This document shows, one piece after another, positions 23,427 to 34,201 of a DNA stretch of 64,000 bases. The position numbers and the translations under genes are program-made. Within the stretch, counting starts at the first letter, position 1. Every line of letters begins with the position of its first letter. This stretch comes from Neodiprion pinetum (Eukaryota; Arthropoda; Insecta; Hymenoptera; Diprionidae): NCBI RefSeq assembly GCF_021155775.2, contig NC_060236.1, positions 18,154,519 through 18,218,518 on the forward strand, given 5' to 3'. The notes under the pieces are model-generated. The model was not told the origin of the DNA. It searched no databases and worked only from the letters and a program-made list of their open reading frames with translations.

Positions 23427-24876
23427 TATCGGTAAAAAATCGAGGGTGTTCGATCGGAGCCAGATTTCACCCGAATGACGACGAGAGAAAGCCGCGGGTT
23501 TTACTGCATTCGTTGAAGAAGAGACCATGCCATCGATAATGGTGGTGCAACGTGTATTGCAAAATTAACGTCGCGACTGTTATTGACAGTGAACACAGTC
23601 GGGTTCAACCAACTGACATCAGACGCGGATGAAAAAAAAAGACCTCGATTGCAGATAGAGGACATTGTCCCTTCCCTTTAAATGCGCATGGATCGCGCGT
23701 GATGTTATGAAGTATATCAAGTAGCTCAGTGCAGACTTGTGTCTTGTTGCAACACGCGCAATAAACTTTGCTTGTGAGATGGCTTGGAACGTCTTGAACT
23801 GAGAATTGGCAGTCCGAGTTGAAGATTAAAAAGACAAGAAGGACCGTTCAAAAAGTTTCCAGAAATGTTATTTGAGCCAATGATGGTGAAGATGGATGAA
23901 ACATCTTTTCTATGTAACAGAAATGACTCTGAGCAAATTCAAATTAAGAAGCCAAGATATCTACAGTTTGCGATGCAAATTTCTAATTGGCAATTTCAAA
24001 ACAATCAAACTCTGCATCGTGTTTTTTAAACCGATTGTAAAGTTTTTGTGCTCGTTTCACTTCTACGTAATAATTTGTTCCGAAAACGTTCAAGATATCA
24101 AGAAAATCTGACAAATCTATTTTCACTCACTCGGGAGATAACTTTTTGTGAAAAGATGTTTTCAGATCTTATCTGGGGATATCTACGGTCAACAAAATAA
24201 GCCCTAAAACATAAGAATCGTCGGATCAAAAAGATAAGAATTGAATAATTTTTAACGTTCTAATTACAAGAACGTTTCTCAAATTGTCGATAACTTATCT
24301 TGCGTTATTAGAATTCAAAAATAACTTTCTAAACTTGTCGCAAGTCGTTATGGACTTTTGGAATCAAGAATATATCAAAGATTATTCATAACCAAAGTTG
24401 GGGTTGAATTTTTTACCGTTTGGAACAAAGTAATGAATCTCAAAAATAACCGTAACACTGAATTTTTTCTAAACTTGGGTGACTATCACTGAAAATCCCT
24501 CCTTTTCGGACAATGTATGTACAATTAAGGGAACAATTTTGAGTATTAAGAACCAGAACAGAGGCACGGAAATGTTGATTTTTGCAAAAACAAAGGCTAT
24601 GCAAAAAAAAACTTCTTTTGGAACAATTTTTCAACAGCGACAGAACCGAAAAAAAATTTGCATTTTAGGAGAAAGAAGAGGAGTATCTTAGGCGAAAGAA
24701 ACATTTTATAATATTGAATCCGTAGAAAATGTAGAACAACTCCAGAAAAACTTGGAACAATGTTTGGAGCAATGTTTTTTTGCCAGCAAGGTGGGCTGAC
24801 TTCACGTGAGTCGTGGCCACGTGGTTGGAATTGCGGCTTCTATTGATCATGATTATTATTGTTTGACCGGGCGCCA
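23427..24876. other. No gene or clear element seen
   Basis: Unassigned DNA. Short ORFs on both strands show no family signature. Confidence 0.5.
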
Positions 24877-25145
24877 CAGTGGTCCGAAAGCCTGAATTTT
24901 CGGCCAAAACCCCCAAAATCGAAAGTTATCATCCGAGGTAAAGCTTCATATATTTTTCAATAAATAGCATTAGAGCTTTGAAATCCAGAAGGGCAGCTGT
25001 TCATATTCATTCCATGGCTTGTGATAAACCCTCGAAAGTGACCATTGTCGAGACTCGCGCGGGACTGTGGTGTGTGCACGCTTTCGAGTGCGCGAAATAA
25101 AAGCCTGTAGTTTTTTCAATTTTCATCAAAATCGAATGAACCAAA

Positions 25146-26458
25146 ATGGATGTTATTCCTCAAGGTAAGTGAATTACGTAAATTTTATGAACGAACCAAG
25201 TTTCGGAATTTATGGCGATGATATTAACGATGCAATACGAGTGCTGCAAAATAACCTATTTCATTGAATTGCATTACTATCTGTAGAGAATTAGTTATGA
25301 TCCCCGGAGATCCTGCGGAGATCTCAACGATTCCTAGTGTGAAAAAGTATAGAAAATGTGAAACCGTTGGCATCGCGTGCTCTTTTTTGCTCCATTGGTC
25401 AAAAATACGCGTTCTTTGAAGCAGTGTTTTGTCGACTCGGTCGGAGCCTCGAGGCCCGCCTCGAGGGATTAGTGCAGAGGGGCGACGCAGACCTTTTCTT
25501 TTGTTTACATATACCTGGGGACCGTTAGAAATGTATCTGATGTAATATACATGGTGTCCAATTTGAATTTCATTTGACTCGCACTACTGAATATTATCAT
25601 GAAAGTGAATAATTCTAATTTATAAATTATAAAAAGTAAGTAAAATATTTGCATTTTCAATGATAGGATCCAAGACGGAGGTTGTGCAGTGGACATGACA
25701 GCAACTGTTCGATGCCGTGCGTGAGGAATGGGACGAAAATCTCGATACCCTTATCGAAAATTTGGGCGTTAAACTGCTCAATAAAGCACCACATTTGTTT
25801 CGCATCGAAGATCGTTCGCGACAGGCGTTGACAAAAGTCATTTGCAATTTCAAAATGAAATGGCGAAATGCTTGTCGCGTTAAGGATCGTTTTCTGAAAT
25901 GACGGCAATACGGCTCGGCGTTTTTTTGAAAACACTGAAACGTCTGCTCGCATTCTTGGGGTCGATGCTGAGTTAATGAAAAGATTTCACGTAATTTTGC
26001 AAGTTATAAAGTTTAACGTCAAAGTAGATTCGTTTGGAAAATATTGCAACGAGACTGCTGATCGATTCGTTGAATTATACCCATGGTATTGTATGTCCCC
26101 AACCGTACATATGGTACTTATGCATGGCCCACGGATTGTCGAATTAGCCATTTTGCCAATAGGACTGCTCTCTGAAGAAGCTCAGGAGTAGCGAAATAAA
26201 GACGTACGGAATTACCGCGAACGTTACTCACGAAAATGCTCGAGAGAAAAAAATATTGAAGATATATTTCTCCGACTTCTAGCTTCTTCAGACCCGCTTA
26301 TTTCGAGTTTGCGAAAGGCACCTCCCAAAATGGGAAAAAGTTTGTTTCCTGAAGCGATCGCGCTTCTAAGTTATGAAAAATTTAGTTTTGAAGAAGGCGA
26401 CGCAGACAACGTCATTCGTCAAAACGACGTCGATGATGAGAATTCAGATAGCGATTAA
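25146..26458 (+). pseudogene. Broken transposon-encoded ORF of a family widespread in insects
   Basis: A likely first exon starts ATG GAT GTT ATT CCT CAA near 25146 and reaches G followed by GTAAGT. Coding sequence resumes after TGATAG near 25668. The frame is broken by a TGA where WT-stop-QQLF is read (about 25697), by a frameshift with a stop near 25902, and by a TAG after LLSEEAQE at 26189-26191. It continues as RNKDVRNYRERYSRK, with ASSDPLISSLRK, and ends in an acidic tail (NDVDDENSDSD). The LPIGxLSEEAQE-RNKD and SSDPLISSLRK motifs are ones I recall from repeated uncharacterised insect proteins. Function unknown. Confidence 0.65.
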
Positions 26459-26577
26459 TATGTATCTTTAAAAATATTGTTATTTTGTTTTATAAGAAAA
26501 AAATCTGTATGAATTAAAGAAATTAATTTACAAAATATCACTTTTAACAAAGTTGTACCATTTTTCACGAAATATTC

Positions 26578-26930
26578 CCGCCATTTTCGGTCCACCATTT
26601 TAAATTTCGCATTTTTGCATTCGTTTTCGGAATCGGCGACCCCAAAAACATTACTAGTATGAATTTCAGCGAATTGGTATCATTTTTCGCGAAAAACATC
26701 CGCCATTTAACGTCCGCCATTTTTAATTTTGCATTTTTGTTTTTTTTTCGGAATCAGCGACCCAAAAAACATTCGTAGTATGAATTTCTAAAAATTCGTA
26801 CCATTTTTTGTAAAAAATATCCGCCATTTCGGGTCCGCCATTTTGAAGTTCGCATTTTTGCATTCATTTTCAAAATCAGCCAGCCAAAAAACTATAGGTA
26901 TGGTAATACTAGCAATTTTCACTGAGAAAT
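26578..26930. repeat. Roughly 122-bp tandem repeats, three copies
   Basis: CCGCCATTT motifs recur at 26578, 26700 and 26821, each followed by a GCATTTTTG segment and an AATCAGCGACCC-like segment. Period and composition match the array at 1918-2460, but the copies are more diverged. Confidence 0.8.
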
Positions 26931-27177
26931 ATTTGAGTTATTAGTTTTGACCAGGAATTCGGGCTTTTGGACCACTGCGGGGCGACGTAAAAGGAAAACC
27001 GCAACGGTGTAAAAACAAAACGAGGTACGTAAAAGTAGAAAATTTTGTATCGCCACCCACAAAACGTTTACCACTTTACCAGAACTTTCTAGCAACTACG
27101 ACAAGTTGAATTTTTTTCAATGTGTTCGTTTCATTATTTTATGATGATCAGAAAGATTTCAAACTCGAGGTAATTAA

Positions 27178-27915
27178 GGGGGTATTCTAGTGTGGAGGCA
27201 TGAATTTGAGGTGTTTTTTGAAGTGCTATAAACAAAAAACAAAAAATATTTTTACCATCCATTTTTTTATCAGGCGTTTATTATTATTTCACGATTACAA
27301 AAAAAAAAAAACAAGTCAAAAAATACAAAATTGAAAGTGCTATGAGTTGTTGAAGTGGGGGGTACAAAAAAAATGGCGCGCCAATGTTGTCACGATTGCA
27401 AGCATTTTCAAAATCAGAAAAAAAAAAAAAAAATGATTATTAATCTACATAAATGCAGCTATCGTACTAACTAAAAAAAAGTCGAAAAAAAATTTTTTGT
27501 TGCCAAATTACGGCTGTCCGAAAAAATAATACGTTTTTTTTGACTTTTTTGGACGTTTCTGAATTTTTTAAAAATAGTAAAAATTATTATTTCGTTATAA
27601 TAATAGTTCGTGCGATAGAGACATGTATTGAGAAGATTCTCACCAAATTTCAAGTAAATCGGTTCAATAGAACTTGAGAAATCATGTCAACCGTTTTGAA
27701 AAATGTAGTTTTGAGAAAAACGCGTTTAAAGTTTCGAGTAAAATTCGTTCCAGCCGAGCCAGTATTGAAGACGTGTCACTAAAATAGCTATATCTCTGAA
27801 AATAATTGAAATTTTGACTTGTCCTTTTAAGGACACATTCTTGAAAGGTTAAGCTTTGAAAATATAAAAAAAAAAAAAAATCGATTTTTTCAAATTTCTA
27901 CACTAGAATACCCCC
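27178..27915. mobile_element. TTAA-flanked piggyBac-like MITE
   Basis: Perfect TTAA at 27174-27177 and 27916-27919. Both ends carry GGGGGTATTCTAGTGT and then, after one mismatch, GA. The interior is 738 bp, A/T-rich, with inverted A and T runs and no transposase ORF. Confidence 0.85.
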
Positions 27916-27919
27916 TTAA

Positions 27920-29898
27920 GTGAATGTTAGTTTCAATTTGCGAAGAAAATTGTTCCAAGATTATACAAAGTATTATCGCTGAATCTCCCTGCTAAAAATG
28001 ACAAAGTGATGCAAAACCTGGCAACTTAAAGTTGGTTAAAAAAAAACACAAGTTTCCTGAATACTTTTTTGCAAACTTTTAGATGCCTCGGAATTTATAA
28101 ATCTAGCAATAATTGGAACACGTTTTTTTTTTTGTTTTTTTTTTTTTGACAATTACAAAAATTAAATATGCAATGTGTACGAAAAAACTCGTCGCGTTTT
28201 CAACAAAAATAATAACTATTTTTAATTTTGATGGATAGATGTAATAGTATTTATACTTTAGTGCTACTCGCAAACAAAATTCCTGTGTATCCGTTTTTGA
28301 TGAAATCCCGTCTTGCGGATTTGATTTATTTCACCAACAACTTGATCTATTTTATAAAAAAAAATGTATTCTGCTAAAAATTAACACATCGCGTTCACTG
28401 GATGATTGGGAAATGTAGATGAAGAGTAGAAGCATTTTAAAACGACATTAGACTTTTAGAAACCAATGTCTAAGCCTATATTTTTTTCAGGAATTCAAAA
28501 TCGATTAGAAGTACGTAGTGACAAATTTACGAGAACCGTTTTATTTATCTAGTAATGTTATTAGACACCGTGTCGTATAAGCGACGTAATAAACAACTAA
28601 TTAAGCGTCTAGAAATCTGGGAATGTAATAAAGATAAATGACAACGAGTAAACACTCATTAAAATCGTTATGTTTCATTTCGTATATATAATCAACATCA
28701 ACAAATACCCAAGTAATTTGTGTACGCATGCATCAGGCATATGTACACATAGGTGTGTGTATATATATATGTATATGTATATTATACTCCCTGATTTGCT
28801 CACGGAAATAGAAAAAGAACGTAAATAATAAGAATTGTCTTTGAATCGCGTTGAATAGCGAACCACCTTAGTTACGTGGCCATAATGGCGTCACGTTTGA
28901 TTTAATAAAACCGGTACACGTGACGTAGCGACGAAGAACTGGGATTTACCATTAAATAGAATTATACCCGCGGGCGTGTCATAATACGTGTATGTATATA
29001 CATATATTCACTGTTGATCGGTATATGATTATAATGTATACCTAACCGCATTTAACAATATACGTATTATACATATATGTATAATACATAAACTTACCGA
29101 AGTAAGTTGAATCTTTCCGAAATTGTTATATTATAATGTTCGTGAAGAGAATTTCGTTTACGCCGCGCGAATATCACTGCAGAATAAATTTGGTGTTGAG
29201 AGTGTAAAAGATAAAAAAAAAATATTTAAAAAAAAAAAAACCTGTTTCTGGTATACTTGGCAAAACGATGGTGTGAAAGATGGAAGAAAAAAAAAAAAAA
29301 AAGACATTAAAGTAATTAATGTTTTCTTTTTTGTGTTTTACATTTTTCAAATTCTTATTCGACTGTATAATTATAGCGGTTCGTCTTCTTTATCTGTTGT
29401 TAAACTATACCACGTACTTCCGGCAAAAATAACGGTATCAAAAAAATACATCCTTGTTGAAATTGATCGTCACATAATATGTTATAAAATCGAAGGTCTG
29501 AGGAAAAAATGTTAGAAGAAGGTTAACGATGATAATAAAATCGACAAGCGAGATAAATTAATTATTAATTATACCGGTTCGAATGCTACGCGAGAGGAAA
29601 TCATCGTTTGTAAAACGACGCCGATGGGAATACAAAAATTAACACTGTATGTGTAAGCATTCAACGAATGAATTTGACCTTTAGACGTCTAATTGTAATA
29701 ACGACAATAACAGAGAACAATTACAATTTTCATTGTAACATTTTTTTCGTGGGAAAAAATTTGCCCTGGACATGTCAAATTGTTATGGATAACAATTCCG
29801 TACAAATCGGCCGAGTTAGACTTTTTCGTAATAATAATTTCTTTATTTCTGAATGATATCTTCACCATTTTTAAATTAAAACGATTATACGTGTTGTA

Positions 29899-29929
<31 letters not shown>

Positions 29930-31090
29930 TTTTTCCGTACAAACTAACAAGCTCAAGATAAAAATACATCCCAGTTTATTCTTTTCTCAGCTACATAAAT
30001 TTTTCGGTAGAAAACTAGTAGGATAATGCGATTCATCTGTACAGTCGTTAATGACAAAATGTTCGAAGTTGAAACTAAATGTTTCTATATTTCATTTTTA
30101 GATCACACGAACTTCTTTATTACGCAGTAAAAATCCCTAAATTTGCCACGTTTCCCAGAATCAAAATTGCATTTCATGTTGTATTACTAGTTGTATTTTA
30201 CGTACTGTTTAAAAATCTTTGTACTTCATTGCTACGTATAAATTTTTCAATTGCGAGTGAATCGCGGTATTTCGGTAAGAGTATAAAACTTGGAAGGATA
30301 TCAAAGTTTGAAATTTCAATTTCAATTTTCGTCGAAGTTTCTCTCACTCTGTCATAATAATTTTTTTATGTAATACAAAAATCCCTAGACTATTCCAGAA
30401 TTTCCAGTTTTAAGCGGCAGCCCTGATGATTGCGCATGGAAAATTAGCATCGTGTTGAAGTTGGTAACGTTATCGTAAAAATTGACGCTGCGAGATAACC
30501 GTTATTTCGCAATTTTGGAACTGTTTGAAATCAAGTAAACTGTAATAATACAAGACATACTTATTTTTTGCGATCCTAGTTACTTCAAAATCATTGCAGG
30601 AAAAAAAAAAAAAAAGAAAATATCAATTTTTACCAAACGTTTCGTTACTGTGACGTTACTAACTTCAGCGTCGTAAATTTGCATACAACGTTATTTCATT
30701 CAAACCAATCGAGAGCAAAGTTTGGAACAGTCATTACTTCGACGAAACTGTGGCTAAACGAGTAATTAGCGTGTCGCGATAATGAAAATATACAAATCGC
30801 AGGAATAATCGGGTGCTTCCTCAACTATGTGTGTATACAACAGTTTCGCAACGGATTAAGGATTCGCAATTGAACAGGGTAGTAACGAGATGTGACACCG
30901 CGTGCAAACTGTACACACATCGTTAAACCTAAATCACGCCTTCGATGGACAATGACCTTTTATTTTCTCAACATTCGAGAACAGTCAGCGCCTACTCATA
31001 ATTCAAACATCGATGCACTTATCTGCAATGATAAATTTTCATTGGTACCTATATCAAGCATTTAACGCATTTAAAGGACATTTCCTTCTA
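27920..31090. other. No gene or clear element seen
   Basis: AT-rich DNA with TA microsatellites near 28755-28785 and 29000, poly-A runs near 29215 and 29290, and short chance ORFs. Confidence 0.5.
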
Positions 31091-31524
31091 CACTGAGAAA
31101 AATTTCATTTGTCGTAGTAACTAGAAAAATTCAGTAAAACAGGTATCGTTGAAATAAATGTTTGAATATTGTTGGAATTACGAGAAACGAGGTACGCCTA
31201 ACCATTTTGCGCTGTTGTCGATCCTTTTTTGGTAATTGCAGTGCAAAATCAGTTTGTGAGGTTTACTCTAGTTTTTTAGTCAAATAAGGCTTTAACGTCA
31301 ATTTATTGTTGCAAAAGCATTAAATTTTCGCAACAGTTGCAAGAAAATATAGTAACAGCGATCGTAATGAGAAAGAATAGTAACGGATACTAGACTTTCT
31401 GGTAACAGCTAGAAAACTGATTTTCATTTTATACCTAAAACTGTATTTTTCGATTGTGGTAAAAGATAAAAATATTTAAGGGCTGAGCGGTAACCGAAAC
31501 TAAAAATTACTCTCACAATCAGTG
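31091..31524. mobile_element. CACTGAG-ended non-autonomous element, copy C
   Basis: It starts CACTGAGAAAAATTTCATTT and ends near TCTCACAATCAGTG, flanked by TA on both sides. The interior matches copy A in the same orientation. Confidence 0.7.
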
Positions 31525-33804
31525 TATATTATCGTTTCTGCGTTTCAGTTCTGATTCACCCTCTTGAAAATAACTTGGCCGAAAAAAATTTTCATCATCT
31601 CGGTTTATCGTTGTTTACGAAGAAATTATTATCAATTATTCTATCATCGTTTTCATTATTCAGAAACAGCTAGAAGGAAACGTTGCATCATATTTCTTTT
31701 TTCATAATTCTGGTAAATCTCAAAAAATTACCGTATCCTCTGATATTTATCGTCTAGATATTTCTATTTTCGAAAAGTTTGCAGTGATCAAATTTCAACG
31801 CTTTGAACGTGTCTTTGTGTATGATGCTTGTATATAGTAGACGACTTGTACCGTTATATACACAACTAATAAATAGTGCTAAAATCGTATTTACGAAAGT
31901 GCAATAACCAGCGATGATCAGCATAAGCAAAACCAAGTGATAGTACGAAATGTTGTTATTGTGACTATAATAATTCAAAATACAGATACAGAGACAGCTG
32001 ATTTTTTCGTCACAGTTGTGGATTGTTTTTTATTTTTCGGAAATTGCTGTTCTGGCTTCAAATACTCGTAGTTAACAACAAAATAATTTTCAACACATTT
32101 CAATTTTTGATATACTAACGCACTCGGGCAACATCAGATTTGTTAAAAAATATTCAATATTTTTTTAAATACACGCTGAAACCACATTTTTAAACTGCAA
32201 AAATCGAATAACTCTGATTTCGAATTTCGCGAGACATTGAACGAGGACTGTTTAAACGCAGAAATTGCGTCAAAGCTTCCCAATGATTCCTGCGTCAATG
32301 ATCTACGGTTTTTTTTTTCTTCGCCAAATCGACTTCAAACTCATCGGAAATTCCGCCAATTATAAGTAAACGATCGGTAGTAATTATTCCGGTTTAACTC
32401 CAATTTCCATACATCATCGCGTATGTACGTAAGATGCAAGAAATACCCAAAATTTTAGACCTGTAAATTTATCGTGCACGAGAGAGACTTGTCGATAATT
32501 TTTTTCATTTAATTTTTAAGCGTTTGGATTTTCAGCACTTGATCCTGTTTTTTGAGAAAAGTATGAAAAAATCTGACTTGACGTTTAAAACGCTTGAAAA
32601 TTGTGGGACATTTTTCTTCATCTGAAATTTAATATCTATGGCGCGTATGCCGACTTGCCTTAAGGGATTTATTTAAACCGTCACCGTTATCGTTCAACAC
32701 TTTGTTTGCCCGAATACAGCCTGATGTGTAATACAAAATTTTACACAAGATTGAAAATTTCAAGTATAAACAATCGTGTAAACGCTTCGGATTCGGGCAA
32801 TATAAGTCTTTTAAGTATTAATTCACACTTAAGCTTTCAACAGGTATAATGATTGAACATACCGGTTAATTATACTCAAAGTTAAATCTTATACGTGCTC
32901 TTGGTATCAAGCCTCTTGAAGTTAGGTGAAATCTTATAAACTCACTGCTCACACTTTCCTGAAGTCATGTGAAGTTACTTAAAGTGACCCAAAGTTATGT
33001 CAAGTGGCTGTTAACTCATGACTTTGTTTTAACTCATTAGAATTCAATCGAAGTCGGGTAAACTTCAGTCGTACGAATTTAGTTGAATTAAAGACATAAT
33101 ATTTGAAATTATCTAACTAAGAAACCTCGATTTGTGCATTTTCACCTCAGTATCCGCCTGTATTGGAAATCGGCAAACCAAAAACTCCCTAAAAACGATG
33201 GATTTTAGATTATTTGAATTCAACTTAGTATATGTATAAATATCGGAAAAAGAATAGGTGGTGAAATTATTGATTATAAAATTTTTAAGGTTTTTCTATA
33301 TCGAAAAATTAAACTTCGGCAGAAATTGAACATTTACATTGTGTTTTACGCGACACTTTGACAAACGACGTAAAATTTTTTACGTCAGCACCTCCATTAC
33401 CTTAATCGTATGACGTGTTCGGTTTGGTTTATACGCCATTGTTACCACTACTACCTATGTATTTACCGATGGATAGCCTCGGGCAAACAAACGGACTCTC
33501 GGCGCGACGGGATGGCGGTAAAGTAGCCTCAAAAAATATAGTGCGAGGCTCAATTGTGAAACATGCATTCGAATGAGAGAGAGAGGGAGAGAGAGAGAGA
33601 GAGCCACAAGCGGACAAATTACCAATTTTGGAAACTATTGTCCGTAGAATCACGATCAAGATATCCGTCTAAATGCAGTAAAGCCGGTCGCGTTTTGTTC
33701 GCGTTTATCGCGTTAACTTGGCAGCCATCTACCGGATTACGTCGCAAGTTTTAAATAAATGAAGAAACGCCATCTTGCGGCCATTTTTAGTAGTACCAAC
33801 ACAG
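31525..33804. other. No gene seen; degenerate GAAGTTA-type repeats near 32.9-33.1 kb
   Basis: At about 32915-33060 short motifs resembling CTTGAAGTTAGGTGAAAT and AAGTCATGTGAAGTTACT recur. A (GA)n microsatellite lies at 33575-33603. No coding family recognised. Confidence 0.4.
33575..33603. repeat. (GA)n microsatellite
   Basis: A GA dinucleotide run with one GG interruption. Confidence 0.85.
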
Positions 33805-34149
33805 ATGTACAGAGTACACGCAAAAATTCTAATTATTATTATACTTGGATCATTTTCTTACCCAATTGAAACGTTTTTGCACAACGTAAACCGGCCACTT
33901 AAGCCTCAAAGACGTAAGGAAGACGTCGGTGAAACTTTCATTGAAATCGGGTACGCCAGTTTTTGTCTTTATTGCGAACATACATGTGTAAACGAACTAT
34001 TTCATGCCGGTGTAGATTTGGATACGGATGTAAGGAAGCGCATTAGGAAGGTTAACGAATTGGAAGGTATCAAGTTTACGATTCGCGAAATAATATCAAG
34101 GATTGCACTCAAATGTCAAAAGATTCAACAGTTGGTTGTTTCTGGTTGA
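33805..34149 (+). CDS. Candidate small secreted protein, 114 aa, unrecognised
   Basis: This ORF starts at the ATG at 33805 (context ACACAG, a weak Kozak site) and ends with TGA. The N-terminus has a basic start (residues 1-7), then a run of Ile and Leu ending in Gly-Ser-Phe-Ser, which looks like a signal peptide or membrane anchor. The rest is polar and charged. It holds a cysteine cluster FCLYCEHTC and one further Cys near the end. An AATAAA lies at about 34196-34201, 47 bases after the stop. The frame stays open 10 codons upstream but without an ATG; the CACAG just before the ATG could also be a splice acceptor. I do not recognise the family and it may be a chance ORF. Confidence 0.3.
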   Translation: MYRVHAKILIIIILGSFSYPIETFLHNVNRPLKPQRRKEDVGETFIEIGYASFCLYCEHTCVNELFHAGVDLDTDVRKRIRKVNELEGIKFTIREIISRIALKCQKIQQLVVSG

Positions 34150-34195
34150 GAATCTACGATAAATAATATTGAAAGCACTTCGGCATCTCTTTCGT

Positions 34196-34201
34196 AATAA
34201 A
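34196..34201 (+). promoter_or_regulatory. Candidate poly(A) signal after the 114-aa ORF
   Basis: AATAAA about 47 bases after the stop of the ORF at 33805-34149. Such hexamers are common by chance in this AT-rich DNA. Confidence 0.2.

Larger units (their letters stand above)
24877..26977 (+). mobile_element. 2.1-kb DNA transposon relic with inverted ends
   Basis: The left end CAGTGGTCCGAAAGCCTGAA and the inverted right end CAGTGGTCCAAAAGCCCGAA match at 28 of 34 terminal bases. Inside are a decayed ORF (from about 25146 to 26458) and three copies of a roughly 122-bp repeat related to the array at 1918-2460. No clear target duplication: the eight flanking bases match at only about half of positions, so the superfamily is unresolved. 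Confidence 0.75.

Noticed and set aside
29570..29600. GGTTCGAATGC, resembling a tRNA T-arm
   Set aside because: No acceptor stem, D-arm or anticodon arm at the right spacing.
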